Both the position numbers and the translations under genes were made by a program. Under the pieces are notes generated by a model. It did no database searches. It saw nothing but the letters and a program-made list of their open reading frames with translations, and was not told where the DNA came from. From Achatina immaculata (lineage: Eukaryota > Mollusca > Gastropoda > Stylommatophora > Achatinidae), in assembly GCA_009760885.1 (NCBI GenBank), contig CM019697.1, forward strand, positions 28,388,710-28,452,709: a stretch of 64,000 bases of DNA, read 5' to 3'. Within the stretch, counting starts at the first letter, position 1; each line of letters begins with the position of its first letter. Shown here in pieces: positions 43,641 through 54,985 of the stretch.

Positions 43641-46600
43641 TAATGTCACCATATTTTGAAGGTCCTGACAATATGACATTAAGAAACTTCCATTGTATTT
43701 AACTTTTTTATCAAGGTCATTAAATAAGGACTGTCAGTCATTTCTATGTCCCTTGTGCAACTTTGCCTCCCTAACCCTTGTGCAACTTTGCCTCCCTAAC
43801 AGCCCTCCTATAGGCCTCTCAGTTTTAAGAAAGATGCCCTGCTGCTTATGCATCCATTTGCAGATTATCAATGATGTCGTGCAGCCATCTTCACCTTGGT
43901 ATTCCTCTCTTTCTTTTTCCCATTATGTACTCTTTCAAGACAGTCTTCTCTAAATTATCATGACATTTAATGTGTCCAAAATATTTAAGTTTTCTTTGTT
44001 CAATCCTCTTTACTAGCAGACCTTCAATATTAAGTACAAGTAGTATGGATACAATTGATCTGTCACATATCCTGTACCGGGATTTGGGCATAAGGCTAAC
44101 AACCTATTCCTGGGACCTATCTAGAGGTGACTCTAGATGGGAAAAAAAGTTATCATTACAGAAACCCGCAATGAAACCAACTGAGCATCAGGGATGCCAA
44201 CTCCTGAGACCTCACTCGTCTGCAACAAACATGTGACAAAAATTGGATTCTGGAATGTAAGAACGATGGCAGCACCAACAAAAACTACTCAGGTCATCAA
44301 AGAAATGGAGAGATACCACCTAGACATACTGGACATCAGTGAAATGCGATGGCCAGATGCAGGTAAAAGATTGGCGGAAAATGGTAAGTTAATAATACAT
44401 TCAGGCAGAGACGACAGTAAATATCAAGAGGGGGTAGGTATTATTATTTCAAATGTAGCAGCAAAGAGCATTGTAGAATGGGAACCACTGAACAGTCATA
44501 TAATAAGAGCATGATACAACCTAAGACACGGAAGAATGACAATAATACAGTGTTATGCACCCACGAATGATGCAGATGATGAGGTGAAAGACGATTTCTA
44601 TCACTAATTACAACAAAGACCCTAAACATGACATCCTAATTGCTATGGGGGACTTCAACACTAAGGTAGGGAAAGATAACACAGATGTCAAAAAAATAAT
44701 GAGGAAAGAAAGAAATGACATGGTTAATCAAAAAAAGAAAGAAATATGTCTAACAGAGGGTATGGTTATTGGGGGCACAATATTTCCACACAAAGAGATA
44801 CATAAAACAATGTGGATATCACCAGATGATAGGACTAGAAACCAGATAGATCATTTTTGTATTAGAAAGCAATACAGAACATCTCTGATAGATGTAAGGG
44901 CTTATAAGGGTGAGATGTCAACAGTGATCACAATCTGTATATAGGGAAAATAAAACTAAAATTGAAAAGCCAACACAAGAAATCAATACACAGAAAGATA
45001 AACAGCCACACCCTACAAGAAGAGAATACTAACAGTAATTTCAATCAGGAACTTGCCAATCACTCCACAACATTCAGTGAAGTAGAGGAGATAGGTACAG
45101 ATGAATTATGAAATTCTTACAGCACAGCCATAATCACAGCTGCAAAAGCAAGCGCAGGACTGAAAAAACCAAACAGAAAAGCATGGACATCAGATAACAC
45201 ATGGAAGTACATAAATGAAAGACGAGCAGCCAAATTAGACATGCTGAATGTAAAAACAGATCTTGGAAAAGATCTGACGAAAGCAACATATAAAGAAATA
45301 GATAAGAAAGTAAAAAAGTTCAACTAGAAGGGATAAAGGAGAATACATGGACAATATGGCGAAAGAATCAGAGAAAGCAGCAAAAACAGGAGACAGCAAA
45401 ACTTTATGTAACGTACAAAAGAGGCTAACAGGTACTATTACACCTAAAGAAAGACAATCCTTAGCAAAACTGGAACCCTATTAACATCAAGTAAAGACCA
45501 AAAGCAAAAATGGGCTGAATACTTCCAAGAAATACTTAATCGACCACACCCAAAAGAATTGTTAAACCCTGAAACCGACTTACCAGCCCCACAACTAAAT
45601 GTCAACCTAAATGAAATTACATTGCATGAAATTGAAACAGCAATGGCTAACAACAAAGTTTCAGGTGAAGATGAAATAACACCTGAAATGTTAAAAGCTA
45701 TCAATAGTGACAACATGAGACAACTACAGAGAATGTTTAATAAGATTTGGAAAGAAGAAAAGGTCCCTTCTAAATGGAAAAAAATGAATCATTGTTAAAA
45801 TATCAAAAAAAGGCAACTTTAGTGACTGTAACAATTGGAGAGGAGTAACCTTATTATCAGTTGTGTCAAAAGTATTTTGCAAGGTCATTTTGAAAACACT
45901 TCAAGATATAGTGGATACTGCAATGAGAGAAGAACAAGCAGGATTTCGAAAAGGGAGAAACTGTCTCGACCAGACCTTTACTCTAAGAATAATACCTGAA
46001 GAACATACTGAAAAGCAGAAACCATTAATACTGAACTTCATAGACTTTAAAAAGGCATTTGAAAGCATATACAGAGATTCATTGTGGAGAATTTTAAGTC
46101 TATATTGTCAACATCATTAAGGACTTCTACAATGGATATGTTTATGCAGTCAAAACAGATGAAGGGATGAGCAAATGGTTCCAGATTGAAACAGGTGTGA
46201 AACAAGAATGTATACTGTCTCTTTTGCTTTTTGGAATTACAACAGACTTCATAATGAAAAAATGCTGCACAGGTAACACAGGTATTGCAGGATACATGGA
46301 CCAAACTAGATGATCTTGATTTTGCTGATGACACAACTCTTATCAGTGACAACGTGAATTCAATACAAGAAAAAAAACAGATATCCTGTCTTCACTGACT
46401 AGCAAAATAGGACTTGAAATTAACAAGGACAAAGCAAAAATAATGAAACTTCCCATTAATCAAAATGGAAAAATACATGTAGAAGGGACAGATATTGAAG
46501 AAGTCAATCAATCTGTTACCTTGGCAGCTACATAGACCAGTATGGTGACACCAGAAAGGAAGTTTGAATTAGAATTGCAAAAGCAGCATAGATCTTCAAG

Positions 46601-46699
46601 AATCCCGAGAACATATGGCATTCAAAAGTTATAAGCACAGAAACCAAGTTAAGACTATTCAATTCAAATGTAATATCGAAATCACCAGGACCAGATGGA

Positions 46700-48091
46700 G
46701 TGTCCAATGAAATGATCAAGAACCTGGGAATGGCAGCAATGGGAAAGCTGTTGGACATCTTCAATATGTGCTGGAGCACAGGTAAGTTACCTCAAATCTG
46801 GAAGGAAGCAAGCATGGTACCACTGCTAAAACCAGGGAAAAACAGTGATACTGCCTCCAGCTACAGGCCAATCAGTCTCACTAGCTGCCTATGCAAAACG
46901 ATGGAACGCATCATTGACCTGAGGCTAAAATGGTACCTAGAAAGTGAAAACCTTCTCGTTCCACAACAAGCAGGATTTAGGCAGTACTACAGTACGGAAG
47001 ATCAAGTGACCTATCTCTCTCAAGAGATTGAGGATGCATTCCAAGAGAAAAACCTTGTACTAGCAGCGTGGATAGACCTGAAGAAAGCCTTTGATAAAGT
47101 ATGGAAAAAAGGTCTGCTGTGGAAACTAAGAAACTGCAATGTGAATGGAAGACTGTACAACTGGATAAAGTCCTATTTACACAATAGAAGAGCTAGAGTA
47201 GTAATGGATGGACACAAAAGCCAGAAAGTACTTCTGCGACACGGTGTACCACAAGGAGGAGTCCTTTCGCCTACACTATTCCTTGTATTCATTAATGACC
47301 TGGTCAAGGAACTTCCCTATGGAATCAAAGCGGCACTGTATGCAGATGATCTGGTCATGTGGTGTACAGATGAATATGCGACAGTTGCTACACAGAGACT
47401 CCAAAGAGCAGCAGACATCTTGACATCATGGACAAACAAATGGTGTGTAAGTATCAACACAGAGAAATCAAGTACCACTCTGTTCACCCTCTCATCTAAA
47501 CAGAAAGCAGGTAAGATCTTTGTAAATGAAATACCCTTAAGGATGGACAACCAACCCACTTACTTAGGAGTGACTCTTGACTCAAATCTGACTTGGAAGC
47601 AACACATCAACAGTGCAGAAGCAAAGGCCAGAAGAAAACTAGCCATATTAAGAAAACTGAGTGGAACCACATGGGGAGCTAGTGAAAGAATCCTCAAGAA
47701 CGTATATCAGCAAAGTATTCTACCACATTTAGAATATGGCTCAACATCTTGGTGCACAGCATCAAATACTACGCTGCATAATCTAGACAAGGTTCAAAAT
47801 CAGTCACTACAGATTATCACAGGTGCCATGAGGTCCACACCAATAGCAGAAATGCAGAAAATAGTTGGTGTTCAACCGCTAAAGGAACGTAGAGACACAA
47901 AGGTCATGACCATGGGAGAAAAATTCCTTAGCTCTGTAAGCCATCCCCTGAAGGAGAGATTCAATAACTTGGCATTAAGACGGCTTAAAAGAAGCAGCTT
48001 CATTCATCAGGCCAAGCATATGCGTAAGCTGATACCTGACCTTCCAACTGTAGTCGCTCCATTATCATCTGTTCCAGAGCATACACCATGA
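46700..48091 (+). CDS. L-E reverse transcriptase, open over 463 codons
   Basis: Complete RT domain without stops. Blocks: LPQIWKEASMVPLLKPGKNS, SYRPISLTSCLCKTMERIID, LVPQQAGFRQYYSTEDQV, AAWIDLKKAFDKVWKKGLLW (first catalytic Asp), HGVPQGGVLSPTLFLVFIND, ALYADDLVMW (palm, catalytic Asp pair), TNKWCVSINTEKSSTTLF, YLGVTLDSNLTWKQHI, ILPHLEYGSTSWC. It ends at a TGA at 48089 caused by loss of one G (ACCATGAAAG here, ACCATGGAAAG at 26737), which separates it from the RNase H frame. Closest relatives by domain order are I, Nimb and Jockey-type LINEs; I favour I/Nimb because of the RNase H and Cys-His tail. Confidence 0.88.
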   Translation: MSNEMIKNLGMAAMGKLLDIFNMCWSTGKLPQIWKEASMVPLLKPGKNSDTASSYRPISLTSCLCKTMERIIDLRLKWYLESENLLVPQQAGFRQYYSTEDQVTYLSQEIEDAFQEKNLVLAAWIDLKKAFDKVWKKGLLWKLRNCNVNGRLYNWIKSYLHNRRARVVMDGHKSQKVLLRHGVPQGGVLSPTLFLVFINDLVKELPYGIKAALYADDLVMWCTDEYATVATQRLQRAADILTSWTNKWCVSINTEKSSTTLFTLSSKQKAGKIFVNEIPLRMDNQPTYLGVTLDSNLTWKQHINSAEAKARRKLAILRKLSGTTWGASERILKNVYQQSILPHLEYGSTSWCTASNTTLHNLDKVQNQSLQIITGAMRSTPIAEMQKIVGVQPLKERRDTKVMTMGEKFLSSVSHPLKERFNNLALRRLKRSSFIHQAKHMRKLIPDLPTVVAPLSSVPEHTP

Positions 48092-48987
48092 AAGAGGCAG
48101 ATTATACACAAATAACTATTCAGACTGTAGTGAAAGGTGTGCAGAATGGTGAGATGCAGAGCAGTCTTGTAAGATCAATAGCCACACTTAGTGTTCTAGA
48201 TGACAAATATCCATGTGACACCTGGATACGTGTGTATACAGATGGATCTGCACACAATGCCATAAAGAATGGTGGGGCAGGAGCATATATTGAATATCCA
48301 AACAACACCATTGACAAGATTTCCATACCCACTGGTAAATACTGCAATAACTTTGATGCAGAAGTTAGGGCAATTATTGCTGCAGGTGAAAAACTATCAG
48401 ACTCCAGAATTGATACATGTCCTGTAGTAATTCTCACAGATGCAAGATCAGTACTGGAAGCTCTTCAATGCAACAAACTACCAGACTTTAAGGATGCCTT
48501 GTCAAAAATTGGCTTATAACATGGAGTCACTTTGCAATGGATTCCCTCCCACTGTGGGATACCAGGCAATGAGAAAGCTGGCCATCTGGCCAAAGAGGGC
48601 ATTGAAATGGAGCAACCTGACATACCAATCACCTATAATCAGAAGAAAAGCATGATAAAAACCTACAGGAAGCCACAAACACCACCACATGATGACTATC
48701 ACATGCTAAACAGAAAGGAACAAGTCACCATCTTCCGTCTCCGAACAGGACACACCCAACTCCGAAGTCATATGTATACAAAGTTTAAGGTTGGTACTAC
48801 TAACCTATGTACATGTGCCCAGGTGCCCCAAACCGTGGAACATATCCTCCAGAACTGCGTCAACTACGAGACACTGAGAAATAATTACTGGCCCAGTGAA
48901 ACCACTAAAGAAGATAAGCTCTACGGTTCCATACATGAATTACAAAAAACAGTGAAATTTATCCAAGAGACAGGACTGCAGATATAG
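48088..48987 (+). pseudogene. L-E RNase H and tail, broken
   Basis: Two frames, 48088-48519 and 48532-48987, separated by a TAA at about 48517-48519 (CAA, Gln, in the 26.7-kb copy). VYTDGSAHNA, NFDAEVRAI and ILTDARSVLEA are kept, but the fourth catalytic Asp is changed: GNEKAGHLA here against GNEKADHLA at 27226. The Cys-His tail CTCAQVPQTVEHILQNC is intact. Fused in frame with the RT in an intact element; here dead by frameshift, stop and loss of a catalytic residue. Confidence 0.88.
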
Positions 48988-49618
48988 ACAGACAGTGCGA
49001 ACGAAGAAGAAGATGAAGAAAATGTAATATCCGCCCTCATTTATGCATTGTGATAAGAAGAAATAGTCAGAAAATTCCAAAACAATCTATCAAGTGGAAC
49101 ACAACAGGCCAAAGAAAAAGAGGCAGACCACGTAAAAGTCTAGAGAGGACACAGTTAAAAGAGGCCAAATTATTAGGCATAAAATCCCTTGATGAAGTTG
49201 AAAGGGTCGCCGAAGACAGGAAAAATTGGCAAACTACCTTGCAGGCCCTATGTGATGTTTAACAGTACGGGAAGGATATAAGATACAAGTATGGATATAT
49301 TTGCTGTTTTTTTTATATCCATGATATTTGAAGAATTCTTCTGTAGCATTTACATTCAAAGGAATTTTTGTGTTTCTCAGCTGTTTTGTTTACTGTCCAG
49401 GTCTCACAGGCATGTTGCGATGGGAAAGTTGCATGCCCTTAAAAATCTTATTTTTCTAGTTCTGTCTGTTCCTCTCCACAGCTTCTTTAGTTGTTTTTAC
49501 TTTTTGAAGAGCAACAGATGTCCTCTTTTTAATTTTCCTCATTGTATGTCCATTATTAGTAATGATCAAAGATATTCAAAACTCTCCACCTCTTCCAATT
49601 TTTCCTCACTGATACATA

Positions 49619-50532
49619 TGAGGGGTGATCGATAAGTTCTTGGCATAAAGGTACAAAGGACATTTGTGGACAACTTTTTTGGGCTATTTCTCAACATAGT
49701 CCCCTTGCAAGTTTATGCATTTAGTCCAGCAATCCTGGAGCATACAGATCCTTTCTTTGTAAAAGTCGGCATCTTGTGCCAGTAGAAAGTGGACTACAGA
49801 TTGAATGATATCATCATCTGAAGCAAATTTGCAACCACTGAGCTCCTTTTTGAGTTTGGTAAACAGATAATAGTCTGAAGGGGCGAAATCTGGGGAATAA
49901 GGAGGATGTTCAAGAAGCTGGAAGCCACAATCATGAATGGCAGCCACTGCCACCACCAACTTGTGAACTGAAACATTGTCGTGATGAAAGATGACTCCTC
50001 TCATCAATTTCCCTCAATACTTTTCCTTCAATTTGACCTGCAGTTGCTTCACAAGATTAGTGTAATAGGCCCCGGTGACCATTCTGCTCTTTTGAAGATA
50101 GTCTGAATCCCAAAAGATGGAAGCCATCACTTTGCCTGCAGATAGAACCATCTTGCTTTCTTTGGAGGTGGGGATCCATGATGTTTCCACTGCTTTGACT
50201 GTTCTTTGGTTTCTGGTTGAAAATGATGAACCCAAGTCTCATCCATAGTCACAAATTGCTGAAGAAACTTTTCAGGATCTATGGAAAAATGGCCAAGACT
50301 GTCTCTTGACATGTTGAGATGCTGTCATTTGTGATCAGCTCCAAGAAGTTTCGGGAACCATCGAGCAGGGACCTTTGTCGTTTGAAGATCATTGTGAATA
50401 ATGGCATTGACCACATTCCTGGGAGATGCTCAACTCAGTAGCAATGTACTGCTCAGTCAGTCGTAGATCCTCCATTATCATGTCACAGATTCTGCCAGTG
50501 GTTCCATTGGTGGTTACCGTTCTTTGTCTTCC
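49619..50532 (-). mobile_element. Mariner element, 5' side lost
   Basis: Left tip TGAGGGGTGATCGATAAGTT is a typical mariner end next to TA (49617-49618), inserted in L-C. Minus-strand transposase pieces: FLQQFVTMDETWVHHFQPET (50127-50312, first catalytic Asp in MDETW), GVIFHHDNVSVHKLV (second Asp, HHDN), LLEHPPYSPDFAPSDYYLFT (third, SPD/APSD region), 49684-50007. The N-terminal HTH is incomplete and the right tip is missing: at about 50532 the sequence switches to L-A. Frame changes near 50010 and 50130. Confidence 0.85.
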
Positions 50533-52045
50533 TGGATGGAAACTGAAAATGCAGTGAATCTAATGGATAACAACAAAGCTGCAGGTGAAGATGAAATAAC
50601 AGTCGAGATGTTAAAAGCTATTAACAGTGACAACATGAGCCAACACAAAGAATGTTTAATAAAATTTGGAAAGAAGAAAAGGTCCCTTCTAAATGGAAAA
50701 AGGGAATCATTGTTAAAATACCCATAAAAGGCAACCTCAGTGCTACAATAAATGGAGAGATGTAACCTTATTATCAGTTGTGTCAAAGGTGTTTTGTAAA
50801 GTGATTCTGAATAGAATTAAAGATGTAGTGGACACTGAATGAGAGAAGAACAAGCAGGATTTCAAAAAGGGAGAAGCTGTCTTGACCAGATCTTTACTCT
50901 AAGAATAATACTTGAAGAACATATTGAAAAGCAGAAACCATTAATCCTGAACTTCATAGACTTTAAAAAAGCATTTGATAGCATACACAGAGGTTCACTG
51001 AGGAGAATTTTAAGATTATATGGAATACAATCTAAAATTGTCATCATTAGAGATCTCTACAACGGATATGTTTGTGCAGTCTAGACAGAAGAAGGAAAGA
51101 GCAAATGATTTCAGATTGAAACAGGCGTGAAATATGGATGTATATTATCTCAAGGATGTATATATTTTGGAACTGCCATAGACTTTATAATGAAAAGATG
51201 CTGTACAGGTAAAACCGGCATTGATTGGGTACATGGGACCCAAACAGAAGATCTTGATTTTGCTGATGACATAACTCTTATCAGTGACAATGTGAAATCA
51301 ATGCAGGAAAAAACAGATTTCCTGTCTTCCTTGGCTAGCAAAATAGGTCTTGAAATTAACAAAGACAAAACCAAAATAATGAAACTTCTCATTAATCAAG
51401 AAGGAAAAATATATGTAGAAGGAACAGTTGTTGATGAAGTAAACCAATTTGCATACCCTGGCAGCTACACAGACCAGGATGGTGACACAACGGAAAGAAG
51501 TTAGAATTCGAATTGCAAAAGCAGCATTGTCCTTTAAAAATCTTGAGATCATATGGAAATCAAAAGTTATAAGCACAAAAACCAAGTTAAGATTATTCAA
51601 TTCTAATGTGATATTCACCCTCATTTATGCATGCAAAAGCTGGAAATCAACTAAATAAACAGACAAGAAATTAGACTCTTCTGAAAACAAATGCCTCAGG
51701 AAAATACTTGGTATAAACTGGAATGAATTAAAGAATAACGCAGAGATAAAATAGATGAGCAAACACAATCTGTCTCATGGGTGATCAGAAAAAGAAGATG
51801 GACATATATAGATTATGTGATGAGAAGAAACAATCAGAGAATACCAAAACAAGCTATCAAGTGGAGCACAACAGGCCGAAGAAAAAGAGGCGAACCACGT
51901 GAAACTCTAAAACGGACACTGTTAAGAGAAGCTAGTTAGCATAACATCACTTGACGAAGTTGAAAGACTCGCCGAGAACAGGAAAACTTGGCAAACAACT
52001 ATGCAAGCCCTATGTGACATTTAACAGCATGGGAAGGATGTAAGA
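50533..52045 (+). mobile_element. L-A LINE copy 4
   Basis: Plus-strand L-A from the RT start (AAGEDEITVEMLKAINSDNM, 50524-50727) through EEQAGFQKGRSCLDQIFTLR, FIDFKKAFDSIHRGSLRRI (50839-51084), palm EDLDFADDITLISDNVKSMQ, GLEINKDKTKIMKL (51127-51504), to the 3' end at 52045 (GGATGTAAGATATA). Several one-base breaks. The 5' part is absent and the left border is shared with the truncated mariner. Confidence 0.85.
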
Positions 52046-52089
52046 TATAACCATACATGGAGCTACTGCAGTAAAGCTGTGATACCAAA

Positions 52090-52460
52090 ATGTATAAACT
52101 AGGAAAAAAGTAGGAACAGCTTTATTACTTAATGAGTAACAGTTGTGACGTTTCAGCATGAGCCTTAACCATACAAAAACACACAGGACAAAGAAATAAA
52201 GAGAGGAGATAAAGTATAAATTCACAAGAATGCTGTGTTAAAAAAAAATAATCAAATAAAAAATATACAGCACTTAGCTGTAACTTGTAAGGAGCTTGGC
52301 TTGTCCGACACTGTGTGTCAGAAACGTGCATAGTGGAGTGTAGAGAGTATTTAAATGAAGACTTGGGATGTGTGATAGGTTACTGAAGGTGGTAGGTGGG
52401 GAAACCGTGGAGGGGAGAGAAAATGATGCAATGGTAATCTAGCCAATAGAAGGTGAAACC
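52090..52460 (-). repeat. PLE terminal-repeat fragment
   Basis: Matches 58.99-59.34 kb over its length: GGAAAAAAGTAGGAACAGC, TGAGCCTTAACCATACAAAA, AAATAAAGAGAGGAGATAAA, then TTAAATGAAGACTTGGGATG and GGTGGGGAAACCGTGGAGG. No coding region adjoins it. 52461-52850 has nothing else recognised. Confidence 0.7.
52143..52175 (-). ncRNA. Degenerate hammerhead-ribozyme-like motif
   Basis: Minus strand ATGGTTA, AGGC, TCAT, GCT, GAAA, CGTC. GAAA and stem II are kept; the CUGANGA box is mutated. Same position in the repeat as the motif at 59047. Confidence 0.45.
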
Positions 52461-52851
52461 ACAGTGGCAAATCTGACTTTTTGGTAACCACCATCAACAA
52501 AGTCACGCAGATGACAGAAGCTGCCTAGCATTTGAGAACTGCTACATCCAGGAAAATGGGAGGTTTGAACCACATGGTTTGAAATCGTTATTCAGCTACA
52601 CGTCTTCCACAATCCCTCCCCACTAAGTTCCACTTCCTTCTCAAAGGCCTTTTTGTTTTTGTTCCTTCCGGGAATCACAATTTGAATCTTGTCATGAGAG
52701 ACAGTGGGAAATGTTGCCCTAAAGTTGTAACATTTTTTTTTCATTTTCCAAACATATTGCATCCTCAGTCTGCAGTCATGAAATCAAGATAGGTCAATTT
52801 CATTATGTTGGAGCTGCAGGGGTTAGCAACTTCTTTGAAAAGTTAAACATA

Positions 52852-52917
52852 CAGTAGAACCCACTTAATATCACATCACTTTATGCCACAACCTTGATAT
52901 TGTCACAGAAGTTTGTA
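52852..52917 (+). mobile_element. Pogo-like terminal fragment
   Basis: CAGTAGAACCCACTTAATAT then CACATCACTTTATGCCACAA and ATATTGTCACAGAAGTTTGT: the 5' end of the pogo-like element at 41.74 kb, here only 66 bp long, abutting L-C. Confidence 0.75.
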
Positions 52918-52918
52918 T

Positions 52919-54985
52919 CCCCAGCCATTCATTCATTCATTTGCGGAACTTTGCCTCCCTAACAGCACTCTTGTAGGCTTCTCGGTTGTGAGCAAGATGG
53001 CCTGCTGCAGATCATCAATGATGCCTTGCAGCCATCTTCGCCTTGATCTTTCTCTCTTTCTTTTTCCCATTATGTACCCTTCCAAGATAGTCTTCTTTAA
53101 ATTATCATGACAATGGACAATTTTGTGTCCAAAATATTTAAGTTTTCTCTCTTTAATCCTCTTTACTAGCAGATCTTCTTCAATATCAAGTTCTTGTAGT
53201 ATGGATATATTTGTTGGTTTTTTTTCTGTGTCCATGATATTTGAAGAACTCTTCTGTAGAATTTATATTCAAAGGTATTTATGTGTTTCTCAGCTGTTTT
53301 GTTAAGTGTCCAGGTCTCAGAGGCATATGCTGTGATGGGAAAGATGCATGCCCTTAAAAATCTTATTTTCGTAGTTCTGTCTGTTCCTCTCCACAGATTC
53401 TTTAGTTGTTTTACTTTCTGAAGAGCGATAGATATCCTCTTTTTAATTTCCCTCATTGTATCTCCATTATTAGTTAGTAGTGATCCAAGATATTCAAAAC
53501 TCTCCACTTCTTCCAGTCTTTCCTCATTGACATATATTTCAGCTGCCTTGTTTGTTTTGTCAGTTGTCATCAATTTAGTTTTCTTCGCATTAAGATAGAG
53601 GTTTTGCTCTTCGCTGTTCTTACGGACTGACATAATTAGTTTTTCCATTCCTTTTTGTGTTGTGGACAGCAATACTGTGTCATCAGCATATCTAATCTCT
53701 GCTATTTCATAACCTCCAACTGTTATGGCATCGTAATATTCTTTGTCTACATCTTCTCTAACATTCCTCATTATATTTTCAGTATACAAGTTAAATAAGT
53801 AGGGTGACAATATGCACCCCTGCCGGACCCCTTGTTTTATGTCAAACCAAGTTGTTGTTTCACCATTTATTCTTGCTGCTGCTTGTTGGTCTAGATACAG
53901 CAGTGATGTTAATTGTATCAAATGTGTTGGAAATCCCATTTTTTTCATTATTTCCCAATGTTTCTGGTGTTGTACACAATCAAATGCCTTTGAGTAGTCT
54001 ATAAAGGATAAATATAGATTCACATTAAACTCTCTGCATTTCTCTATTATTAATCTTAGATTGAATATATGATCTTTTGATCCTCTTCCTTGCCTGAAAC
54101 CAGCTTGGACCATATTGACTTCTTCTTCTAATTTCTTTTGAAGTCTACCCATTATGATTTTTAACAGAATTTTGCTGGCATGACTAATCAGGGCAACAGT
54201 TCTGTAGTTGGTGCATAATTTCAGGTTACCCTTTTTTGGCAGTGGTATGAAAACAGTTCTTTTTCTTTTGGCCAAATACGTGAATGCCATATCTTTTTAC
54301 ATAGTGCATGATAGATTGTTGCACATTCCTTTCCTCCTGCTTTAATAAGTTCAGCTGTTATCACATCTTGGTGATTTACCATTTTTCAGATTCTTTATTG
54401 CCCATAAAATTTTTTCTATTGTCAGTTTGGGTTCTTTCTCCTCCAATAATAATTCACACTGTTGATTTCTGCTTTCACAGTCAGTTGTTTTATACATTCC
54501 TCTGCAATATTCCTTCCATCATTCTAGAATTTCCTCTGTCTCTGTCAAGGTATTCCCCATCTGGTCACAAATTACATTTAGCTTAGGTGTGACATTTCTC
54601 ATCAGTGTCTTCATTTCTTTAAACATTTCACTATCTCTTCCCCACTTCTGATGTTCCATTATTTCACAACAATCTTGTATGTATTGTTTTTTGTCTTTTC
54701 TTATGTTTCTTCGTACTTCTTTTGTTAAAGTTTTATATTTATCTTTGTTGTTTGTCACTTTCCGTTGCGTCTTCATTTCTCTACATTGTTTTATCAGTTC
54801 TAGTGTACCTGCTGTGATCCATCTATTCTTTTGTGTTTTCTTTACTGGAACCATGTCTTTAGTTGTTGTTACTAAGATATCTTTGGCCTGCATAGCCAAT
54901 TCATCTCCTCCTGTACAGCCATCAGGATTTCGAAACGGTTCTTCACTTATATACCGTATTGTTCTGGTATATTTGTAAGGTCAAA
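52919..54985 (-). mobile_element. L-C LINE, best copy
   Basis: Minus-strand RTE/BovB-like element of about 2 kb, 3' tail CATT repeat at left. It contains the full RT (53166-54290) and an upstream linker (54519-54899: KDILVTTTKDMVPVKKTQKN, RWITAGTLELIKQCREMKTQ, RNVTPKLNVICDQMGNTLTE) that normally joins EN and RT. EN is missing. It serves as reference for the other L-C pieces in the window. Confidence 0.88.
53166..54290 (-). CDS. L-C reverse transcriptase, open over 374 codons
   Basis: RT domain without stops: IPLPKKGNLKLCTNYRTVAL, MVQAGFRQGRGSKDHIFNLR, LYLSFIDYSKAFDCVQHQKH (first catalytic Asp), GVRQGCILSPYLFNLYTENI, IRYADDTVLLSTTQKGMEKL (palm), LYLNAKKTKLMTT, SFEYLGSLLTNNGDTMREIK, TAYASETWTLNK, YRRVLQISWTQKKNQ. 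This order and the YADDTVLL palm are typical of RTE/BovB LINEs. A frameshift at about 53210 separates it from the basic C-terminus (52933-53235: LKYFGHKIVHCHDNLKKTIL, GKRKRERSRRRWLQ). Not autonomous because EN is gone. Confidence 0.88.
   Translation of the reverse strand: MAFTYLAKRKRTVFIPLPKKGNLKLCTNYRTVALISHASKILLKIIMGRLQKKLEEEVNMVQAGFRQGRGSKDHIFNLRLIIEKCREFNVNLYLSFIDYSKAFDCVQHQKHWEIMKKMGFPTHLIQLTSLLYLDQQAAARINGETTTWFDIKQGVRQGCILSPYLFNLYTENIMRNVREDVDKEYYDAITVGGYEIAEIRYADDTVLLSTTQKGMEKLIMSVRKNSEEQNLYLNAKKTKLMTTDKTNKAAEIYVNEERLEEVESFEYLGSLLTNNGDTMREIKKRISIALQKVKQLKNLWRGTDRTTKIRFLRACIFPITAYASETWTLNKTAEKHINTFEYKFYRRVLQISWTQKKNQQIYPYYKNLILKKIC

Larger units (their letters stand above)
41735..43690 (+). 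mobile_element. Pogo-like DNA transposon, split by an inverted-repeat element
   Basis: Element bounded by sub-terminal repeats rich in TTAATGTCAC/TTAATATCAC units (GAACCCAGTTAATATCAC near 41743; several TTAATGTCACC copies near 41825-41870 and 43610-43680). The same end sequence recurs as a fragment at 52852-52917. It contains a broken CENP-B/pogo-type transposase and a 310-bp insertion at about 43023-43333. Exact tips are uncertain. Confidence 0.7.
46678..49019 (+). mobile_element. L-E LINE, 5'-truncated insertion in L-A
   Basis: 2.3-kb I/Nimb-like LINE ending in a GAA-rich tail. A 12-bp duplication AAATGTAATATC (46666-46677 and 49020-49031) flanks it, and L-A continues across. EN and ORF1 are missing through 5' truncation. 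The 3' 950 bp match the insertion at 26.7 kb. Confidence 0.9.
44052..49287 (+). mobile_element. L-A LINE copy 3, most complete, split by L-E
   Basis: Plus-strand L-A reaching from the 5' leader to the 3' end, in parts 44052-46677 and 49032-49287. EN start KIGFWNVRTMAAPTKTTQVI, YHLDILDISEMRWPDAGKRL (44194-44514); MGDFNTKVGKDNTDVKKIMR and WISPDDRTRNQIDHFCIRKQ (44645-44944); linker to 45480; RT start MANNKVSGEDEITPEMLKAI (45559-45798), EEQAGFRKGRNCLDQTFTLR, FIDFKKAFESIYRDSLW (45863-46120), palm DLDFADDTTLISDN near 46310, GLEINKDK near 46410. After L-E it ends with GRPRKSLERTQLKEAKLLGI (49050-49262). Stops and frameshifts throughout. It gives the domain order for the family: EN, RT, short basic C-terminus. 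Confidence 0.85.
43727..49616 (-). mobile_element. L-C LINE 3' part, split by L-A
   Basis: Minus-strand L-C pieces at 43727-44051 (3' end; a 28-bp stretch TGTGCAACTTTGCCTCCCTAA is tandemly doubled near 43757-43800; KYFGHIKCHDNLEKTVLKEY) and 49288-49616 (GDT and YLGS-side region). The L-A insertion between them has a probable 10-bp duplication AGTATGGATA (44042-44051 and 49288-49297). Confidence 0.8.
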
